A DNA stretch of 64,000 nt from Mycolicibacterium phocaicum (GCF_010731115.1 NZ_AP022616.1:1426001-1490000); one strand, 5' to 3'. Shown: positions 44,440 through 54,072, numbered from the stretch's first letter. Program-made: numbers and translations. The notes: generated by a model from the sequence alone, not told the origin.

Positions 44440-44543
44440 GATGTTTCAGGTCTAACAGCAACGGGGTGGGCAACGCACGTGTTCTCCCGCTGGCAGGGAC
44501 GTCCGAGGCCGGAAACCCGTCTGCCGCAATACGCTCAGCGGCC

Positions 44544-46250
44544 GTGACGACATCTGCCGCGGCCACGATTCCGGCCGGCCTCGACATCGCTGACACCACC
44601 GTCGATCTGCTGGTGATCGGTTCCGGCACCGGCCTGGCCGCCGCGCTGAGCGGCCACGAGTCCGGGCTGAACGTCCTCGTTGTCGAGAAGGCCCCCGACG
44701 TCGGCGGTTCCACGGCCCGCTCGGGCGGCGCCCTCTGGCTGCCGACCACTCCCCTGGTGACCGACAAGGGCACCCCCGACACCGCGGACCGCGCCGCGAC
44801 CTATCTCGACGCCGTCGTCGACGGGACCGCGCCGGCGCCCCGCTCCACCGCCTTCCTGAAGCACGTCAACGCGACCGTCGACATGCTGGGGCGCACCACC
44901 CCGATGCGACTGTTCTGGGCCCGCGAGTACTCCGACTACCACCCTGAGCGGCCGGGCGGCCGCGCCACCGGCCGCACCTGCGAATGCCGGCCACTCGACG
45001 CGCGCGTGCTCGGCGAATACCGGGACCGGTTGCGCGGGGGTGTCATGGAGGTCAAGGTCCCCATGCCGACGACCGGCGCGGACTACAAGTGGATGAATCT
45101 GATGACCCGGGTGCCACGAAAAGGTCTGCCGCTCATCGCAAAACGGCTCGCGCAGGGTGTCGGCGGCAAGCTGCTGGGGCGCGAATACATCGCCGGCGGC
45201 CAGGCCCTGGCGGCCGGGCTGTTCGCCGGTGTGCTGCGGGCCGGCATCCCGATCTGGACCGACACCGCACTGGTCCGGCTGACCGGCGACGGTCAGCGGG
45301 TCACCGGCGCGGTGCTGTCGCACGGTGGCCGTGAGGTCACCGTCAGCGCCACGCGCGGTGTCGTGCTGGCGGCCGGTGGCTTCGACCACGACATGGCGAT
45401 GCGCCACAAGTACCAGTCCGATTCGCTCGGCGCCCACGAGAGCCTCGGCGCCGATTCCAACACCGGTGAGGCCATCCGGGCCGCCACCGACGTGGGTGCC
45501 GCCACGGCACTGATGGAGCAGGCCTGGTGGTTCCCCGCTGTCGCGTCCGCGGACGGCCGCCCGCCGACCGTCTTGCTGGCCGAGCGCTCGCTTCCCGGCT
45601 CGCTCATCGTCGACCAGGACGGCAAGCGCTTCGCCAACGAGTCGACCGACTACATGTCGTTCGGCCAGCGCGTGCTCGAACTCGAGCGGGCCGGCACCCC
45701 GGTCGAGTCGATGTGGATCGTGTTCGACCAGAAGTACCGCAACAGCTACGTCTTCGCCGCCGGCTCGTTCCCGCGGATGCCGCTGCCCAAGTCCTGGTAC
45801 CGGGCCGGTATCGCCGCCAAGGCCACCACCTTCGCCGAGCTGGCGGCGCAGATGGGTGTCCCGGTCGCCGACTTCGAGCACACCATGACGCGGTTCAACG
45901 AGAGCGCGGCCGCCGGCATCGATCCCGACTTCGACCGCGGCCTCAGCGCCTACGACCGGTACTACGGCGATCCGACGGTGACGCCCAACCCGAACCTGCG
46001 TCCACTGGTCAAGGGCCCCTTCTACGCGGTGAAGATGACGCTGAGCGACCTCGGCACCTGCGGCGGCGTCGTCGCCGACGAGCGTGGGCGGGTACGCCGC
46101 GAGGACGGCGGCGTCATCGACGGGCTGTACGCGCTGGGCAACACCGCGGCCAACGCCTTCGGCGCGGTGTACCCGGGCGCGGGCGCAACCATCGCCCAGG
46201 GCCTCGTGTACGGCTACATCGCCGGGCGGGATGCCGCGGGGCAGCTCTGA
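44544..46250 (+). CDS. kstD: 3-ketosteroid delta-1-dehydrogenase (KstD family)
   Basis: A 568-residue FAD enzyme. LLVIGSGTGLAAALSGHESGLNVLVVEKAPDVGGSTARSGGALWLP is the KstD-type FAD segment; SDYHPERPGGRATGR, ESTDYMSF, AYDRYYGDPTVTPNPNL and the C-terminal YALGNTAANAFGAVYPGAGATI follow the family. Introduces the 1,2 double bond in ring A of 3-ketosteroids. GTG 44544 is the preferred start; an in-frame GTG at 44466 would add 26 residues without homology. Divergent from kshA. Steroid specificity is inferred from family. Confidence 0.9.
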   Translation: MTTSAAATIPAGLDIADTTVDLLVIGSGTGLAAALSGHESGLNVLVVEKAPDVGGSTARSGGALWLPTTPLVTDKGTPDTADRAATYLDAVVDGTAPAPRSTAFLKHVNATVDMLGRTTPMRLFWAREYSDYHPERPGGRATGRTCECRPLDARVLGEYRDRLRGGVMEVKVPMPTTGADYKWMNLMTRVPRKGLPLIAKRLAQGVGGKLLGREYIAGGQALAAGLFAGVLRAGIPIWTDTALVRLTGDGQRVTGAVLSHGGREVTVSATRGVVLAAGGFDHDMAMRHKYQSDSLGAHESLGADSNTGEAIRAATDVGAATALMEQAWWFPAVASADGRPPTVLLAERSLPGSLIVDQDGKRFANESTDYMSFGQRVLELERAGTPVESMWIVFDQKYRNSYVFAAGSFPRMPLPKSWYRAGIAAKATTFAELAAQMGVPVADFEHTMTRFNESAAAGIDPDFDRGLSAYDRYYGDPTVTPNPNLRPLVKGPFYAVKMTLSDLGTCGGVVADERGRVRREDGGVIDGLYALGNTAANAFGAVYPGAGATIAQGLVYGYIAGRDAAGQL

Positions 46251-46253
46251 CGC

Positions 46254-46640
46254 TCAGAGACTGCCGAGATCGTCGGGCACGTCGACGGCGTATGCCCTGA
46301 GCACCTCGAGCGGCACGACCTCGAGGGTCCGCTCGTGCGTGGAGGCGAGCACCACCGGTGCCGCGTAACCGTCATTGTGCGCCCGAAGCCAGTTGACGGC
46401 GGTCACGCACCAGCGGTCGCCGGGAGACAGGCCCGGGAAGCGGTATTCCGGCATCGGCGTGGACAGGTCGTTGCCTATCGAACGCTGGTGCGTCAGGAAC
46501 TCGGCGGTCACGACCGCGCAGATGGTGTGCCGGCCGGCGTCCTCGGGTCCGGTCGAACAGCAGCCGTCGCGGTAGAAACCGGTCAGCGGTTCGGTGCCAC
46601 ACGGGTCAAGCGGGGCACCGAGCACATTGCGATCTGCCAC
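46254..46640 (-). CDS. DUF2237 family protein
   Basis: A 128-residue protein with the DUF2237 pattern: NVLGAPLDPCGTEPLTGFYRDGCCSTGPEDAGRHTICAVVT, PGDRWCVTAVNWLRA and VVLASTHERTLEVVPLEVLRAYAVD. Five cysteines, soluble, widespread, function unknown. Its stop is 3 bp from the kstD stop; the two TGA stops sit in a small CTCTGA/TCAGAG hairpin. Confidence 0.92.
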   Translation of the reverse strand: MADRNVLGAPLDPCGTEPLTGFYRDGCCSTGPEDAGRHTICAVVTAEFLTHQRSIGNDLSTPMPEYRFPGLSPGDRWCVTAVNWLRAHNDGYAAPVVLASTHERTLEVVPLEVLRAYAVDVPDDLGSL

Positions 46641-46643
46641 CGG

Positions 46644-47126
46644 TCAATCCTGCCTTACCTGGTGCGCAGTGAAAAGAATTGCCCCGCAATCGATGTCCGC
46701 ACCCGAGGTGACCGCGGCGGACAAGGTCACGTGCTCCGGCACGCGTTCGTCCATGACCACCACGGCGACAATGGGATTGAGCCCCGTGGCCTCGACCGCG
46801 GGAACGTCGTAACCGATGACGACCTGCCCCGCGGTGACGTCGTCACCCTGACTGACATGGGCCGTGAAACCGGCGCCGTTCAGCGTGACGGTGTCCAAAC
46901 CGAGGTGTACGAGAACGCCCACGTGGTCCGATGTCACCACGATGTACGCGTGTGGCATCAGCTTGAGGAGCCTGCCGCTGACCGGGGCGACCGCCTCGAT
47001 CACCCCGCGCGGCGGGTCGATCGCGGCGCCGTAGCCGACCATGCCCGCCGAGAACACGGGATCCGGGACGTCCTCGAGCCGCACCGCACGCCCGGCCACC
47101 GGGGCGAGAACTGACGTCTGACTCAC
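46644..47126 (-). CDS. PTS glucose-type EIIA component
   Basis: A 160-residue IIA-Glc family protein. VLAPVAGRAV opens the domain, and IVVTSDHVGVLVHLGLDTVTLNG contains both active-site histidines, the second being phosphorylated by HPr. GTG 47126 is preceded by GAGGAG. Divergent from the EIICB gene, which lacks its own IIA domain, so this is its phosphate donor. EI and HPr are elsewhere in the genome. PTS genes are absent from M. tuberculosis. Confidence 0.93.
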   Translation of the reverse strand: MSQTSVLAPVAGRAVRLEDVPDPVFSAGMVGYGAAIDPPRGVIEAVAPVSGRLLKLMPHAYIVVTSDHVGVLVHLGLDTVTLNGAGFTAHVSQGDDVTAGQVVIGYDVPAVEATGLNPIVAVVVMDERVPEHVTLSAAVTSGADIDCGAILFTAHQVRQD

Positions 47127-47263
47127 TGTCGCATCTCCTCTGCTGTTGCGCTCCAACAATACGAGCGGCGCCCAACGCCCTCTCACTGGTGCGTGTTCTC
47201 GTCTAAGCTTCCGCACAACTTGCGCGCCGAGTGGCGTTTTTGCGGCAGAGAAGGGTCTCGCAC

Positions 47264-48775
47264 ATGAACGGCACGGCGAAAATCGCAGGTGCACAGGATA
47301 AGTCGGACCTGCGGATTCCCGGCTTCGCTCAACTGCAGCGGCTCGGCAAGAGCCTGATGTTGCCCATCGCGGTGCTGCCCGCGGCGGGCATCCTGCTCCG
47401 ACTGGGTCAAGATGATCTACTGGGCAGGATCAAGGCTCCCGTCATCGGACCGTTCGTCCACGCCATGAGCGCGGCCGGCGACGCGATATTCACCAATCTC
47501 CCGCTGTTGTTCGCCGTCGGCGTGGCCATCGGGTTCGCCAGGAAGGCGGACGGCTCGACAGCGCTGGCCGCCGTCGTCGGCTACCTCGTGGTGCAGTCGG
47601 TGTTCAAGACCATGTCACCGGTCGTGCTGGCCGGCGAGGTCGACAAGGCCGGCGGCCAGGCCCAGATCAACTACAGCGTGTTCGCGGGCATCGTGGTCGG
47701 TCTGCTCACCGCGTGGCTGTTCGACCGCTACCACACCATCCAATTGCCCGCGTACCTCGGGTTTTTCGGGGGCAGACGGTTCGTGCCCATCGTGGTGTCG
47801 CTCGCCTGCCTGTTCCTCGCGTTCGCGATGAGCTACTGCTACCCGCTCTTCGATGCCGGCCTGACAGGCCTCGGCAAGTTCATCGGCGGCTCGGGTGCCT
47901 TCGGCGCCTTCGTGTACGGATTCGCCAACCGCATGCTCATTCCACTGGGCCTGCATCACATCCCGAATTCCTACGTGTGGTTCCTCTACGGCGACTACCA
48001 GACTCCCGACGGCCACGTCGTCACCGGTGAACTCACGCGCTTCGCCGCGGGCGACCCGACCGCGGGCATCCTCACGTCGGGCTTCTACCCGGTGCTCATG
48101 TTCGGCCTGCCCGCCGCCGCGCTGGCGATGATCCACGTGGCGAACAAGAAGCAGCGGAAGGTCGCCGTCGGCATCCTGTCGGCGGCCGCGCTGACCGCGC
48201 TGCTGACCGGCGTGACCGAGCCGCTCGAGTTCGCATTCATGTTCGTGGCGTTCCCCCTGTACGTCATCCACGCCGTGCTGACCGGGCTGTCGCTGGCGGT
48301 CGCGTACCTGCTCGACATCCACCTCGGCTTCTCGTTCTCGGCCGGGCTGGCCGATCTCCTGCTCTACGGCACGGCCCCCGCCGCGAAGAACATCCCCCTG
48401 CTCATCGGCATGGGTGTGGTGTTCTCCGTCGTCTATTACGTACTGTTCCGATTCGCCATCACGAGGTGGAACCTGCGGACCCCGGGACGGGAGCTGGAAA
48501 CCGAATTCGAGGCGGAAGAGCAGGAAAACCTCGGCGAGAGCGCGGACTCGAGGCCCGAGCAGGTGATCGCGGCATTCGGCGGCCGGGACAACCTCGTCAG
48601 CGTCGACGCGTGCATCACGCGGCTGCGCATCGAGGTCGCCGACAAGAGCAAGGTGGATCAGGACCGGCTGAAGAGTCTCGGCGCCGCAGGCGTCATCGAG
48701 GTCGGCAACAGCGTTCAGGCGGTTTTCGGCACCGGCTCCGAGGCCCTGAAGAACGACATCACCGCCGTCCTCTAG
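47264..48775 (+). CDS. nagE: PTS N-acetylglucosamine/glucose EIICB transporter
   Basis: A 503-residue membrane transporter: EIIC with about ten helices ([49 protein letters not shown]) and a C-terminal EIIB domain with phospho-cysteine in [13 protein letters not shown]. The GLHHIPN and GVTEPLE signatures place it in the glucose/GlcNAc family; NagE-type is favoured but glucose is possible. Imports and phosphorylates the sugar. ATG 47264 follows GAAGGG. Divergent from EIIA. The stop shares a CTAG with the PadR gene. Confidence 0.92.
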   Translation: MNGTAKIAGAQDKSDLRIPGFAQLQRLGKSLMLPIAVLPAAGILLRLGQDDLLGRIKAPVIGPFVHAMSAAGDAIFTNLPLLFAVGVAIGFARKADGSTALAAVVGYLVVQSVFKTMSPVVLAGEVDKAGGQAQINYSVFAGIVVGLLTAWLFDRYHTIQLPAYLGFFGGRRFVPIVVSLACLFLAFAMSYCYPLFDAGLTGLGKFIGGSGAFGAFVYGFANRMLIPLGLHHIPNSYVWFLYGDYQTPDGHVVTGELTRFAAGDPTAGILTSGFYPVLMFGLPAAALAMIHVANKKQRKVAVGILSAAALTALLTGVTEPLEFAFMFVAFPLYVIHAVLTGLSLAVAYLLDIHLGFSFSAGLADLLLYGTAPAAKNIPLLIGMGVVFSVVYYVLFRFAITRWNLRTPGRELETEFEAEEQENLGESADSRPEQVIAAFGGRDNLVSVDACITRLRIEVADKSKVDQDRLKSLGAAGVIEVGNSVQAVFGTGSEALKNDITAVL

Positions 48776-49440
48776 GCGTCGTGGCGGCCCTGAACCTCGC
48801 GCTCGACCTCACGCCACAGGCCCGGCATCGAACGCGGCATCCCCGCAACGCCTTTCGCCGCGGTCTGTAGCACCGCGTCGGCGTCGTCGATGTCCTTCAT
48901 CAACTCGAGCGCCAGTTCCCGCTCGGCGGCGTAGTACTTGGCCGCCCAGCGCAGCGCGATCACCGAATACGCCCACACCGGCTGCGCTTTTGCACCGTCG
49001 GAGTCCTCGGCGGCCTGCCGCTCCATGGCCTCGCAGTAGGCGACGTGCTGCTCGAGCAGCTCCCGCAGCCGGGTCGGGTTGCTCAGGTGGCCGAACGTAA
49101 CCCGCAGCAGCACACTGTGTTTGAGCACCGGCGGGTCGACGGGGGCGTTGTTGGTCCAGTCGGTCACGGCAGCCATGCCCGACTCGGTGATCTTGTACAG
49201 GCGACGGGTGCGCAGGCCTTCGTCCTGCTCCACGCGGGACTCGAGATAGCCAAGTCCCTCAAGCTTTTTCAGCTCGGTGTAGATCTGGCTGTACGACGGA
49301 CTCCAGTAGTAGAAACCGACGCTCCAGTCGATCCACTTCTTGATGTCGTAACCGCTGAGTTCCTCTTCGTACGACAACATGCCCAGCAGCGTCCAACTCG
49401 TCGCCGCCAGCGACGGTTTGCTCTGGGGCTTGCCTGCCAT
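48772..49440 (-). CDS. PadR-family transcriptional regulator
   Basis: A 222-residue PadR regulator with the winged helix [57 protein letters not shown] and a longer C-terminal helical domain (Vir_C-like, about 100-200) for dimerisation. Autonomous gene; the target is unknown. Convergent with nagE. Confidence 0.93.
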   Translation of the reverse strand: MAGKPQSKPSLAATSWTLLGMLSYEEELSGYDIKKWIDWSVGFYYWSPSYSQIYTELKKLEGLGYLESRVEQDEGLRTRRLYKITESGMAAVTDWTNNAPVDPPVLKHSVLLRVTFGHLSNPTRLRELLEQHVAYCEAMERQAAEDSDGAKAQPVWAYSVIALRWAAKYYAAERELALELMKDIDDADAVLQTAAKGVAGMPRSMPGLWREVEREVQGRHDA

Positions 49441-49500
49441 CTGCTTAGCCTAACAATCTATTGCCGCAAAGGCCCTAGTCATGACCGCCTGTCGGGACAG

Positions 49501-50034
49501 TCAGTGCCGGGCCACCGGCGGGGCTACGGCGGCGACGTACCGCCGTACCACCTGCTCTTCGGCCTTTTCGTCAGCCAACGGCCAGCACAGCAACGACAGC
49601 ACAACCCGCACGATCCAGTCCGCGAGGAGCGGATCCGTGATTCCGGTCAGCTCGGCTGCCGCCTGCGAGAGCCGGGGTGAGTCGAAGTCGACGAGGGCTC
49701 CGGCACGCACCACGCCCGAGGCCAGCGGGTCCGCCCGGACCACCCGCAGGGACGTCAGCACGGCCACGGCGATCCGATCGGGCCCGGTGTGCCCGGCGAC
49801 CGCCTGCGCGATCTCCTGACCGACCCGCATGACCGCGCGCGCCAGCACCCCGTCGCGCAGCGCCTGTTTACCGCCGACGTGCCGGTACACCGTGGCGCGC
49901 GAACAGCCCACGCTCGCCGCGACCTCGTCGATGTTCAATCGGTCCAGACCCCGGGCCGCGGCGCTGGCCGCCGCGGCGGCATAGATGCGTTCGATGCCCG
50001 CGTCGCGGCGATCGGCGCCGATCAACCAGTCCAT
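49501..50034 (-). CDS. TetR-family transcriptional regulator
   Basis: A 177-residue repressor: helix-turn-helix LNIDEVAASVGCSRATVYRHVGGKQALRDGVLARAV (about 34-69). ATG 50034 (MDWLIGADRRDAG) is preferred to upstream starts lacking homology. Divergent from a P450 gene with an inverted repeat between them, so it probably regulates that P450. Confidence 0.92.
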   Translation of the reverse strand: MDWLIGADRRDAGIERIYAAAAASAAARGLDRLNIDEVAASVGCSRATVYRHVGGKQALRDGVLARAVMRVGQEIAQAVAGHTGPDRIAVAVLTSLRVVRADPLASGVVRAGALVDFDSPRLSQAAAELTGITDPLLADWIVRVVLSLLCWPLADEKAEEQVVRRYVAAVAPPVARH

Positions 50035-50059
50035 CTGCCTGATACTAATCCATCGATTT

Positions 50060-50074
50060 GTCTCATAGCGAGAC
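50060..50074. promoter_or_regulatory. inverted repeat between TetR and P450 genes
   Basis: GTCTC-ATAGC-GAGAC at 50060-50074, extended imperfectly by TTT and AAA on the flanks, lies in the divergent promoter region 25 bp upstream of the TetR start. Candidate operator for the adjacent regulator. Confidence 0.5.
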
Positions 50075-50146
50075 GAAACTTCTGATTCCGTCTGCATCAC
50101 CGCAGCTCGCGGACCGTGCGTGAGACGGCCGAATTTCGGCCTTGAC

Positions 50147-51376
50147 ATGCTGTTGCATGAGCCCAAAACTCAAGGCGTGCAATTGGTTTCAGATCTGCTC
50201 AGCCCGTCCGCGCTGGACGATCCGTATGAGTGTTACGCGCAGCTTCGCCTGGCCGGTCCGGTCCACCGGGTGCCCGGCACCGACTTCTACCTGGCCACCA
50301 CGTGGGATGCCGTGCAGGAAGCCGTCAGCCGCCCGGAGGACTTCTCCTCAAACCTCACCGCCACCCTGGTGACGCGCGGGTCGCAGCTGGCGGCCTTCGA
50401 CATGGGCGCCGTCGACACCGCCGGACACGTCCTCGCCACGGGCGACGACCCGCGGCATGCGCACGAACGCAAACTGGTGCTGCCGGCCCTGGTGGCCAAG
50501 CGAATTCGGGCCCTCGAGCCGGCGATCGCCGACATCGCCCGGCAGCTGTGGCAGGACGGGGCCGCGGCCGGCAGCATCGAGTGGATGTCCGCCATCGGCG
50601 ACCGCCTGCCGATGACGCTGGTCGCCAGGCTGATCGGGCTGCCCGACGACGACGTGCCGCAGCTGGTGCAGTGGGGCTACGGCAGCACCGAACTGCTCAG
50701 CGGCGTCTTCGACCTCGATCACATCGCTGCCGCGGTGGAGACGTCGACACAACTCGCCGGCTACCTGTACGCCAAATTCGCTGAAGCGCAAGCGAATCCG
50801 GGCGACGACGTGCTCGGTGACCTCGCCCGCGCGGTGGCCGGGAACGCCGTCGCGCCCGAGGTGGCGGTGCTGATGCTGGTTCAGCTGGTCGGCGCCGGCG
50901 GCGAATCCACCGCCGGGCTGATGGGCAACGCCGCCCGGCTTCTCGCCACCCATCCCGATGTCCAGGAACAGGTGCGGAACGACCCGCAGCTGGTGCCCGC
51001 GGTGTTGGAGGAGACGCTGCGGCTGGAGTCGCCGTTCCGCAACCATCACCGGCACATCCGGCAGGACACCACGCTGGACGGCGTTCCGTTGCCCAAAGAC
51101 GGTCACCTGCTGCTGCTCTGGGGGTCGGCCAACCGTGATCCGGCGGCCTTCGACGACCCCGACGTGCTGCAGCTGGGCCGGCCGAACCTGCGCAATCACC
51201 TGGCGTTCGGGAAGGGCCTGCACTTCTGCGTCGGTGCGGCCCTGGCGCGCACCGAGGCCCGTATCGGGATCACCACACTGCTGGAGGCCACCGACTGGTT
51301 CGAGCTCGCCGACGCCGAATGGGTACCCAGCCTCATGGTGCGCCGGCACCGGCGCCTGGAACTGCGCTACCGCTGA
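50147..51376 (+). CDS. cytochrome P450
   Basis: A complete P450 of about 409 residues: I-helix LVGAGGESTAG, E-x-x-R in EETLRLESPFR and heme loop FGKGLHFCVGAALARTE with the thiolate cysteine. No ferredoxin gene is adjacent. Two starts are possible: ATG 50147, or GTG 50177 (VQLVSDLLSP), where family homology begins. A TTGACA at 50142-50147 would put a leaderless transcript start close to 50177. Substrate unknown; steroid or fatty acid hydroxylation is plausible. Its 3' end overlaps the convergent TRIC gene by 10 bp. Confidence 0.93.
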   Translation: MLLHEPKTQGVQLVSDLLSPSALDDPYECYAQLRLAGPVHRVPGTDFYLATTWDAVQEAVSRPEDFSSNLTATLVTRGSQLAAFDMGAVDTAGHVLATGDDPRHAHERKLVLPALVAKRIRALEPAIADIARQLWQDGAAAGSIEWMSAIGDRLPMTLVARLIGLPDDDVPQLVQWGYGSTELLSGVFDLDHIAAAVETSTQLAGYLYAKFAEAQANPGDDVLGDLARAVAGNAVAPEVAVLMLVQLVGAGGESTAGLMGNAARLLATHPDVQEQVRNDPQLVPAVLEETLRLESPFRNHHRHIRQDTTLDGVPLPKDGHLLLLWGSANRDPAAFDDPDVLQLGRPNLRNHLAFGKGLHFCVGAALARTEARIGITTLLEATDWFELADAEWVPSLMVRRHRRLELRYR

Positions 51377-52086
51377 CCGTCACCGGGGGTGCCGCCGGCC
51401 TCGTCACGCAGCATCCGCACCGAGATGTGCGGCAGCCGCTGCCCCGGCTTGCGGCCGAAGGTGTACTCCCACGACAAACCGCCCCACAGCTGCCAGCCAC
51501 GGCGGCGCGAGATCAGGCACAGCCCCGCGCCGACCGCCGTGCCCACCAGGACGCCCGTCTGCGCCAGCCCCAGATTCCAGAACCCGGCCACCACCGCACT
51601 GGCTGCCAGCGCACTCGTCGCGTACAGAGTGTTGCCGCCGAAAATCTGCGGAACCCGGTGCGTCGTGAGATCCCGCAGCGCGCCGCCGCCGACCGCGGTG
51701 ATGGTGCCCAGCAGCAGGGCCGGTACCCAACCGAGCCCCAGGGACAACGTCTTCTGCGCGCCGGCGGTCGCCCAACAACCGAGGGCCAGCGCGTCCACGT
51801 AGGGAAACACCGCCCGCCAGCCGCGGCCACCGATCGGCATCAGGAAGGCGATGGCCGCACCGATCACCGCGCACAGCGCGTAGCGAAAGTCGGTGAGCGC
51901 CACCGGCGGTCCGTGCTGCAGCAGGGTGTCGCGGATGATGCCGCCGCCCAGCCCCGACATCAGCGCCAGCGTCAGGAAGCCGATCGGATCCATGCGCTCG
52001 TCGCGGGCGACGATGCCGCCCAAGATCGCGTTGGTCAGGACGCCGACCAGGTCGATGACGGCGAACAGCTCGCCGATGGTCGACAC
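51367..52086 (-). CDS. TRIC/UPF0126 family membrane channel protein
   Basis: A 239-residue membrane protein with two TRIC repeats and about seven helices. VIDLVGVLTNAILGGIVA and GLGGGIIRDTLL in repeat 1, and VGGGALRDLTTHRVPQIF in repeat 2, carry the glycine-rich kinks of trimeric intracellular cation channels. Probably a potassium-permeable channel. GTG 52086 lies 3 bp after the DUF2469 stop, so it is co-transcribed with it. Confidence 0.9.
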   Translation of the reverse strand: MSTIGELFAVIDLVGVLTNAILGGIVARDERMDPIGFLTLALMSGLGGGIIRDTLLQHGPPVALTDFRYALCAVIGAAIAFLMPIGGRGWRAVFPYVDALALGCWATAGAQKTLSLGLGWVPALLLGTITAVGGGALRDLTTHRVPQIFGGNTLYATSALAASAVVAGFWNLGLAQTGVLVGTAVGAGLCLISRRRGWQLWGGLSWEYTFGRKPGQRLPHISVRMLRDEAGGTPGDGQR

Positions 52087-52089
52087 GGG

Positions 52090-52395
52090 CTATTCGGGCA
52101 GGCGCAGTTCGGGCTTCTCGACCTCTTCGATGTTGACATCTTTGAAGGTGATGACCCGGACCTGCTTGACGAACCGCGCCGGCCGGTACATGTCCCAGAC
52201 CCAGGCATCGGCCAGGCGCAGCTCGAAGTAGACCTCGCCGTCCGCGTTGCGCGGGATCAGCTCGACGCTGTTGGCCAGGTAGAAGCGCCGCTCGGTCTCC
52301 ACGACGTAACTGAACTGCCCGACGATGTCCTTGTACTCGCGGTACAGCGAGAGCTCCATCTCGGTTTCATACTTCTCGAGATCCTCGGCACTCAT
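52090..52395 (-). CDS. DUF2469 conserved actinobacterial protein
   Basis: A 101-residue acidic soluble protein, starting MSAEDLEKYETEMELSLYREYKDIVGQFSYVVETERRFYLAN and ending EEVEKPELRLPE, nearly identical in all mycobacteria (Rv2901c, from memory). Function unknown. ATG 52395 is the conserved start; a GTG 6 nt upstream is in frame. This gene marks the return of the housekeeping order after the large accessory block. Confidence 0.95.
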   Translation of the reverse strand: MSAEDLEKYETEMELSLYREYKDIVGQFSYVVETERRFYLANSVELIPRNADGEVYFELRLADAWVWDMYRPARFVKQVRVITFKDVNIEEVEKPELRLPE

Positions 52396-52478
52396 CGGCA
52401 CAGACTCATCAGTTCAGCGGTCCTTCGGTTCTTGCGGGCCATGTCTTGTTCGGATTGGCGACTAGTTCCCATTTTTCC

Positions 52479-53162
52479 TCACCCCGATCGGCAGCGCTGC
52501 CCTATCGCCGGGTTGGCAGCGAGCTTGCGCACATTGGCGAACGAGAACCGGTGCTCCGGGCAGGGCCCCAGCTCCGCCAGTGCCGCGGTGTGCGCGGGCG
52601 TGCTGTAGCCCTTGTGGATCGCGAAGCCGTAGCCCGGATGGACGGCATCCATCTCGACCATCAGTCGGTCGCGGCTGACCTTGGCCAGCACGCTCGCCGC
52701 GGCGATGCAGGCGGCCGCGGCGTCCCCACTGACCACCGGCAGCGACGGCACCGACAGACCCGGCACCCGGAACCCGTCGGAGAGCACATAACCCGGCCGC
52801 AGCGACAGGCCCGCGACCGCGCGGCGCATGCCTTCGATGTTCGCGATGTGCACCCCGCGCCGGTCCACCTCGACCGACGGGATGAACACCACGTGGTACG
52901 CCAGCGCGTAACGCCGGATCAACGGGAACAGCCGTTCCCGTTCGGCTTCGTTCAACTTCTTCGAATCATCGAGCGCCGCCAGGCTTTCCAGCCGGTTGGG
53001 GCCCAGGACACAGGCCGCCACCACGAGCGGGCCGGCACAGGCCCCGCGGCCGACCTCGTCAACCCCGGCCACCGGCCCGAGGCCGCCGCGGTACAGCGCG
53101 GACTCCAGGGTGCGCAGGCCCGCGGACTTGCGGATCACTGTGCGGGGCGGCCAAACCGGCAA
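52479..53162 (-). CDS. rnhB: ribonuclease HII
   Basis: A 227-residue RNase HII, which removes ribonucleotides from DNA. Catalytic Asp35-Glu36 in AGVDEVGRG, Asp in LSDGFRV and the [13 protein letters not shown] motif are present. Starts at TTG 53162 with the [10 protein letters not shown] beginning seen in the tuberculosis homologue, 15 bp after the lepB stop. Possible coupling with lepB. Confidence 0.95.
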   Translation of the reverse strand: MPVWPPRTVIRKSAGLRTLESALYRGGLGPVAGVDEVGRGACAGPLVVAACVLGPNRLESLAALDDSKKLNEAERERLFPLIRRYALAYHVVFIPSVEVDRRGVHIANIEGMRRAVAGLSLRPGYVLSDGFRVPGLSVPSLPVVSGDAAAACIAAASVLAKVSRDRLMVEMDAVHPGYGFAIHKGYSTPAHTAALAELGPCPEHRFSFANVRKLAANPAIGQRCRSG

Positions 53163-53177
53163 CGGAAATCCTAAAAC

Positions 53178-54029
53178 CTATTGTCCGGTCTGCGGATTGA
53201 CCGTGACGACACCGCCCCAGCGCGACGGCGGCCAGGCGATGAAGCGGGCTTTGCCGATCACATTGGCGACGGGCACCGTGCCCGCGGTCGGGTCACCGGT
53301 GCACATCAGCGCGTTGATGGCGTCCGTCGGCGTGTTCGTGCAGTGCGCGCGTGAGTCGGCCGAGTGGGTGCGGTTGTCCCCCATCACCCAGAGCCGACCG
53401 TCCGGCACCTTCACGGGACCGAACTCGTTGCCCAGGCACGGGTCTGTCGCCGGGTCGACCATCATGGTCGCCGGGTCCAGGTACGGCTCCTTGAGCTTCT
53501 TGCCATCGACCGTCAGCCCCGTCGAGTTGCGGCACTGCACCGTCTGGCCACCCACCGCGATGACGCGTTTCACCAGATCGTTCTCATCGGGCGGCACGAA
53601 GCCGACGACCGAGAGGGCGTTCTGAATCCAGCGCATGGTCGGGTTGTCCGACCGGATCGACTTGTAGCTGATGTTCCAGTTCGGCGGCCCCTTGAAGACC
53701 ACCACGTCACCCGGCTCCGGCGAGCTGAACCGGTAGGTCAGCTTGTCGACCATGATCCGGTCGCCGACGCAGCCGCTGCAGCCGTGCAGCGTGGGCTCCA
53801 TGGACTCCGACGGAATCAGATACGGCCGCGCCACGAACGTCAGCACGAGGTAGTACAGCAGCACAGCGGTGACGACGAGGACGACGCCTTCGCGCAGCGC
53901 GGCCAGCTTCGACTTCGGCTTATCGTCGGCCTCTTCGGCCTTGGCGGCCGAGTCGGCGGTCGCTGTCGGGTCGGCGTCGTCCGTCGTCGGACTGTCCGGA
54001 GTGGTGCTGTCTTCGCTTGGGCCGGTCAC
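53178..54029 (-). CDS. lepB: signal peptidase I
   Basis: A 283-residue type I signal peptidase: acidic Thr/Ser/Asp-rich cytoplasmic N-terminus (1-40), one transmembrane helix (about 47-67), then the extracytoplasmic catalytic domain with Ser76 (PSESMEPTL) and Lys154 (DLVKRVIAVGG). GDNRTHSADSR is box E. Removes signal peptides from Sec and Tat exports. GTG 54029 start. Downstream of rplS by 43 bp. Confidence 0.96.
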   Translation of the reverse strand: MTGPSEDSTTPDSPTTDDADPTATADSAAKAEEADDKPKSKLAALREGVVLVVTAVLLYYLVLTFVARPYLIPSESMEPTLHGCSGCVGDRIMVDKLTYRFSSPEPGDVVVFKGPPNWNISYKSIRSDNPTMRWIQNALSVVGFVPPDENDLVKRVIAVGGQTVQCRNSTGLTVDGKKLKEPYLDPATMMVDPATDPCLGNEFGPVKVPDGRLWVMGDNRTHSADSRAHCTNTPTDAINALMCTGDPTAGTVPVANVIGKARFIAWPPSRWGGVVTVNPQTGQ

Positions 54030-54072
54030 GGCACCAGGCTAATCAGTTCGGCGGAAAGGTCGCCGAACAAGC

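Noticed and set aside
44401..44543. KstR-type operator expected between kshA and kstD
   Set aside because: No TnnAACnnGTTnnA site could be found in the gap, only a short unrelated dyad.
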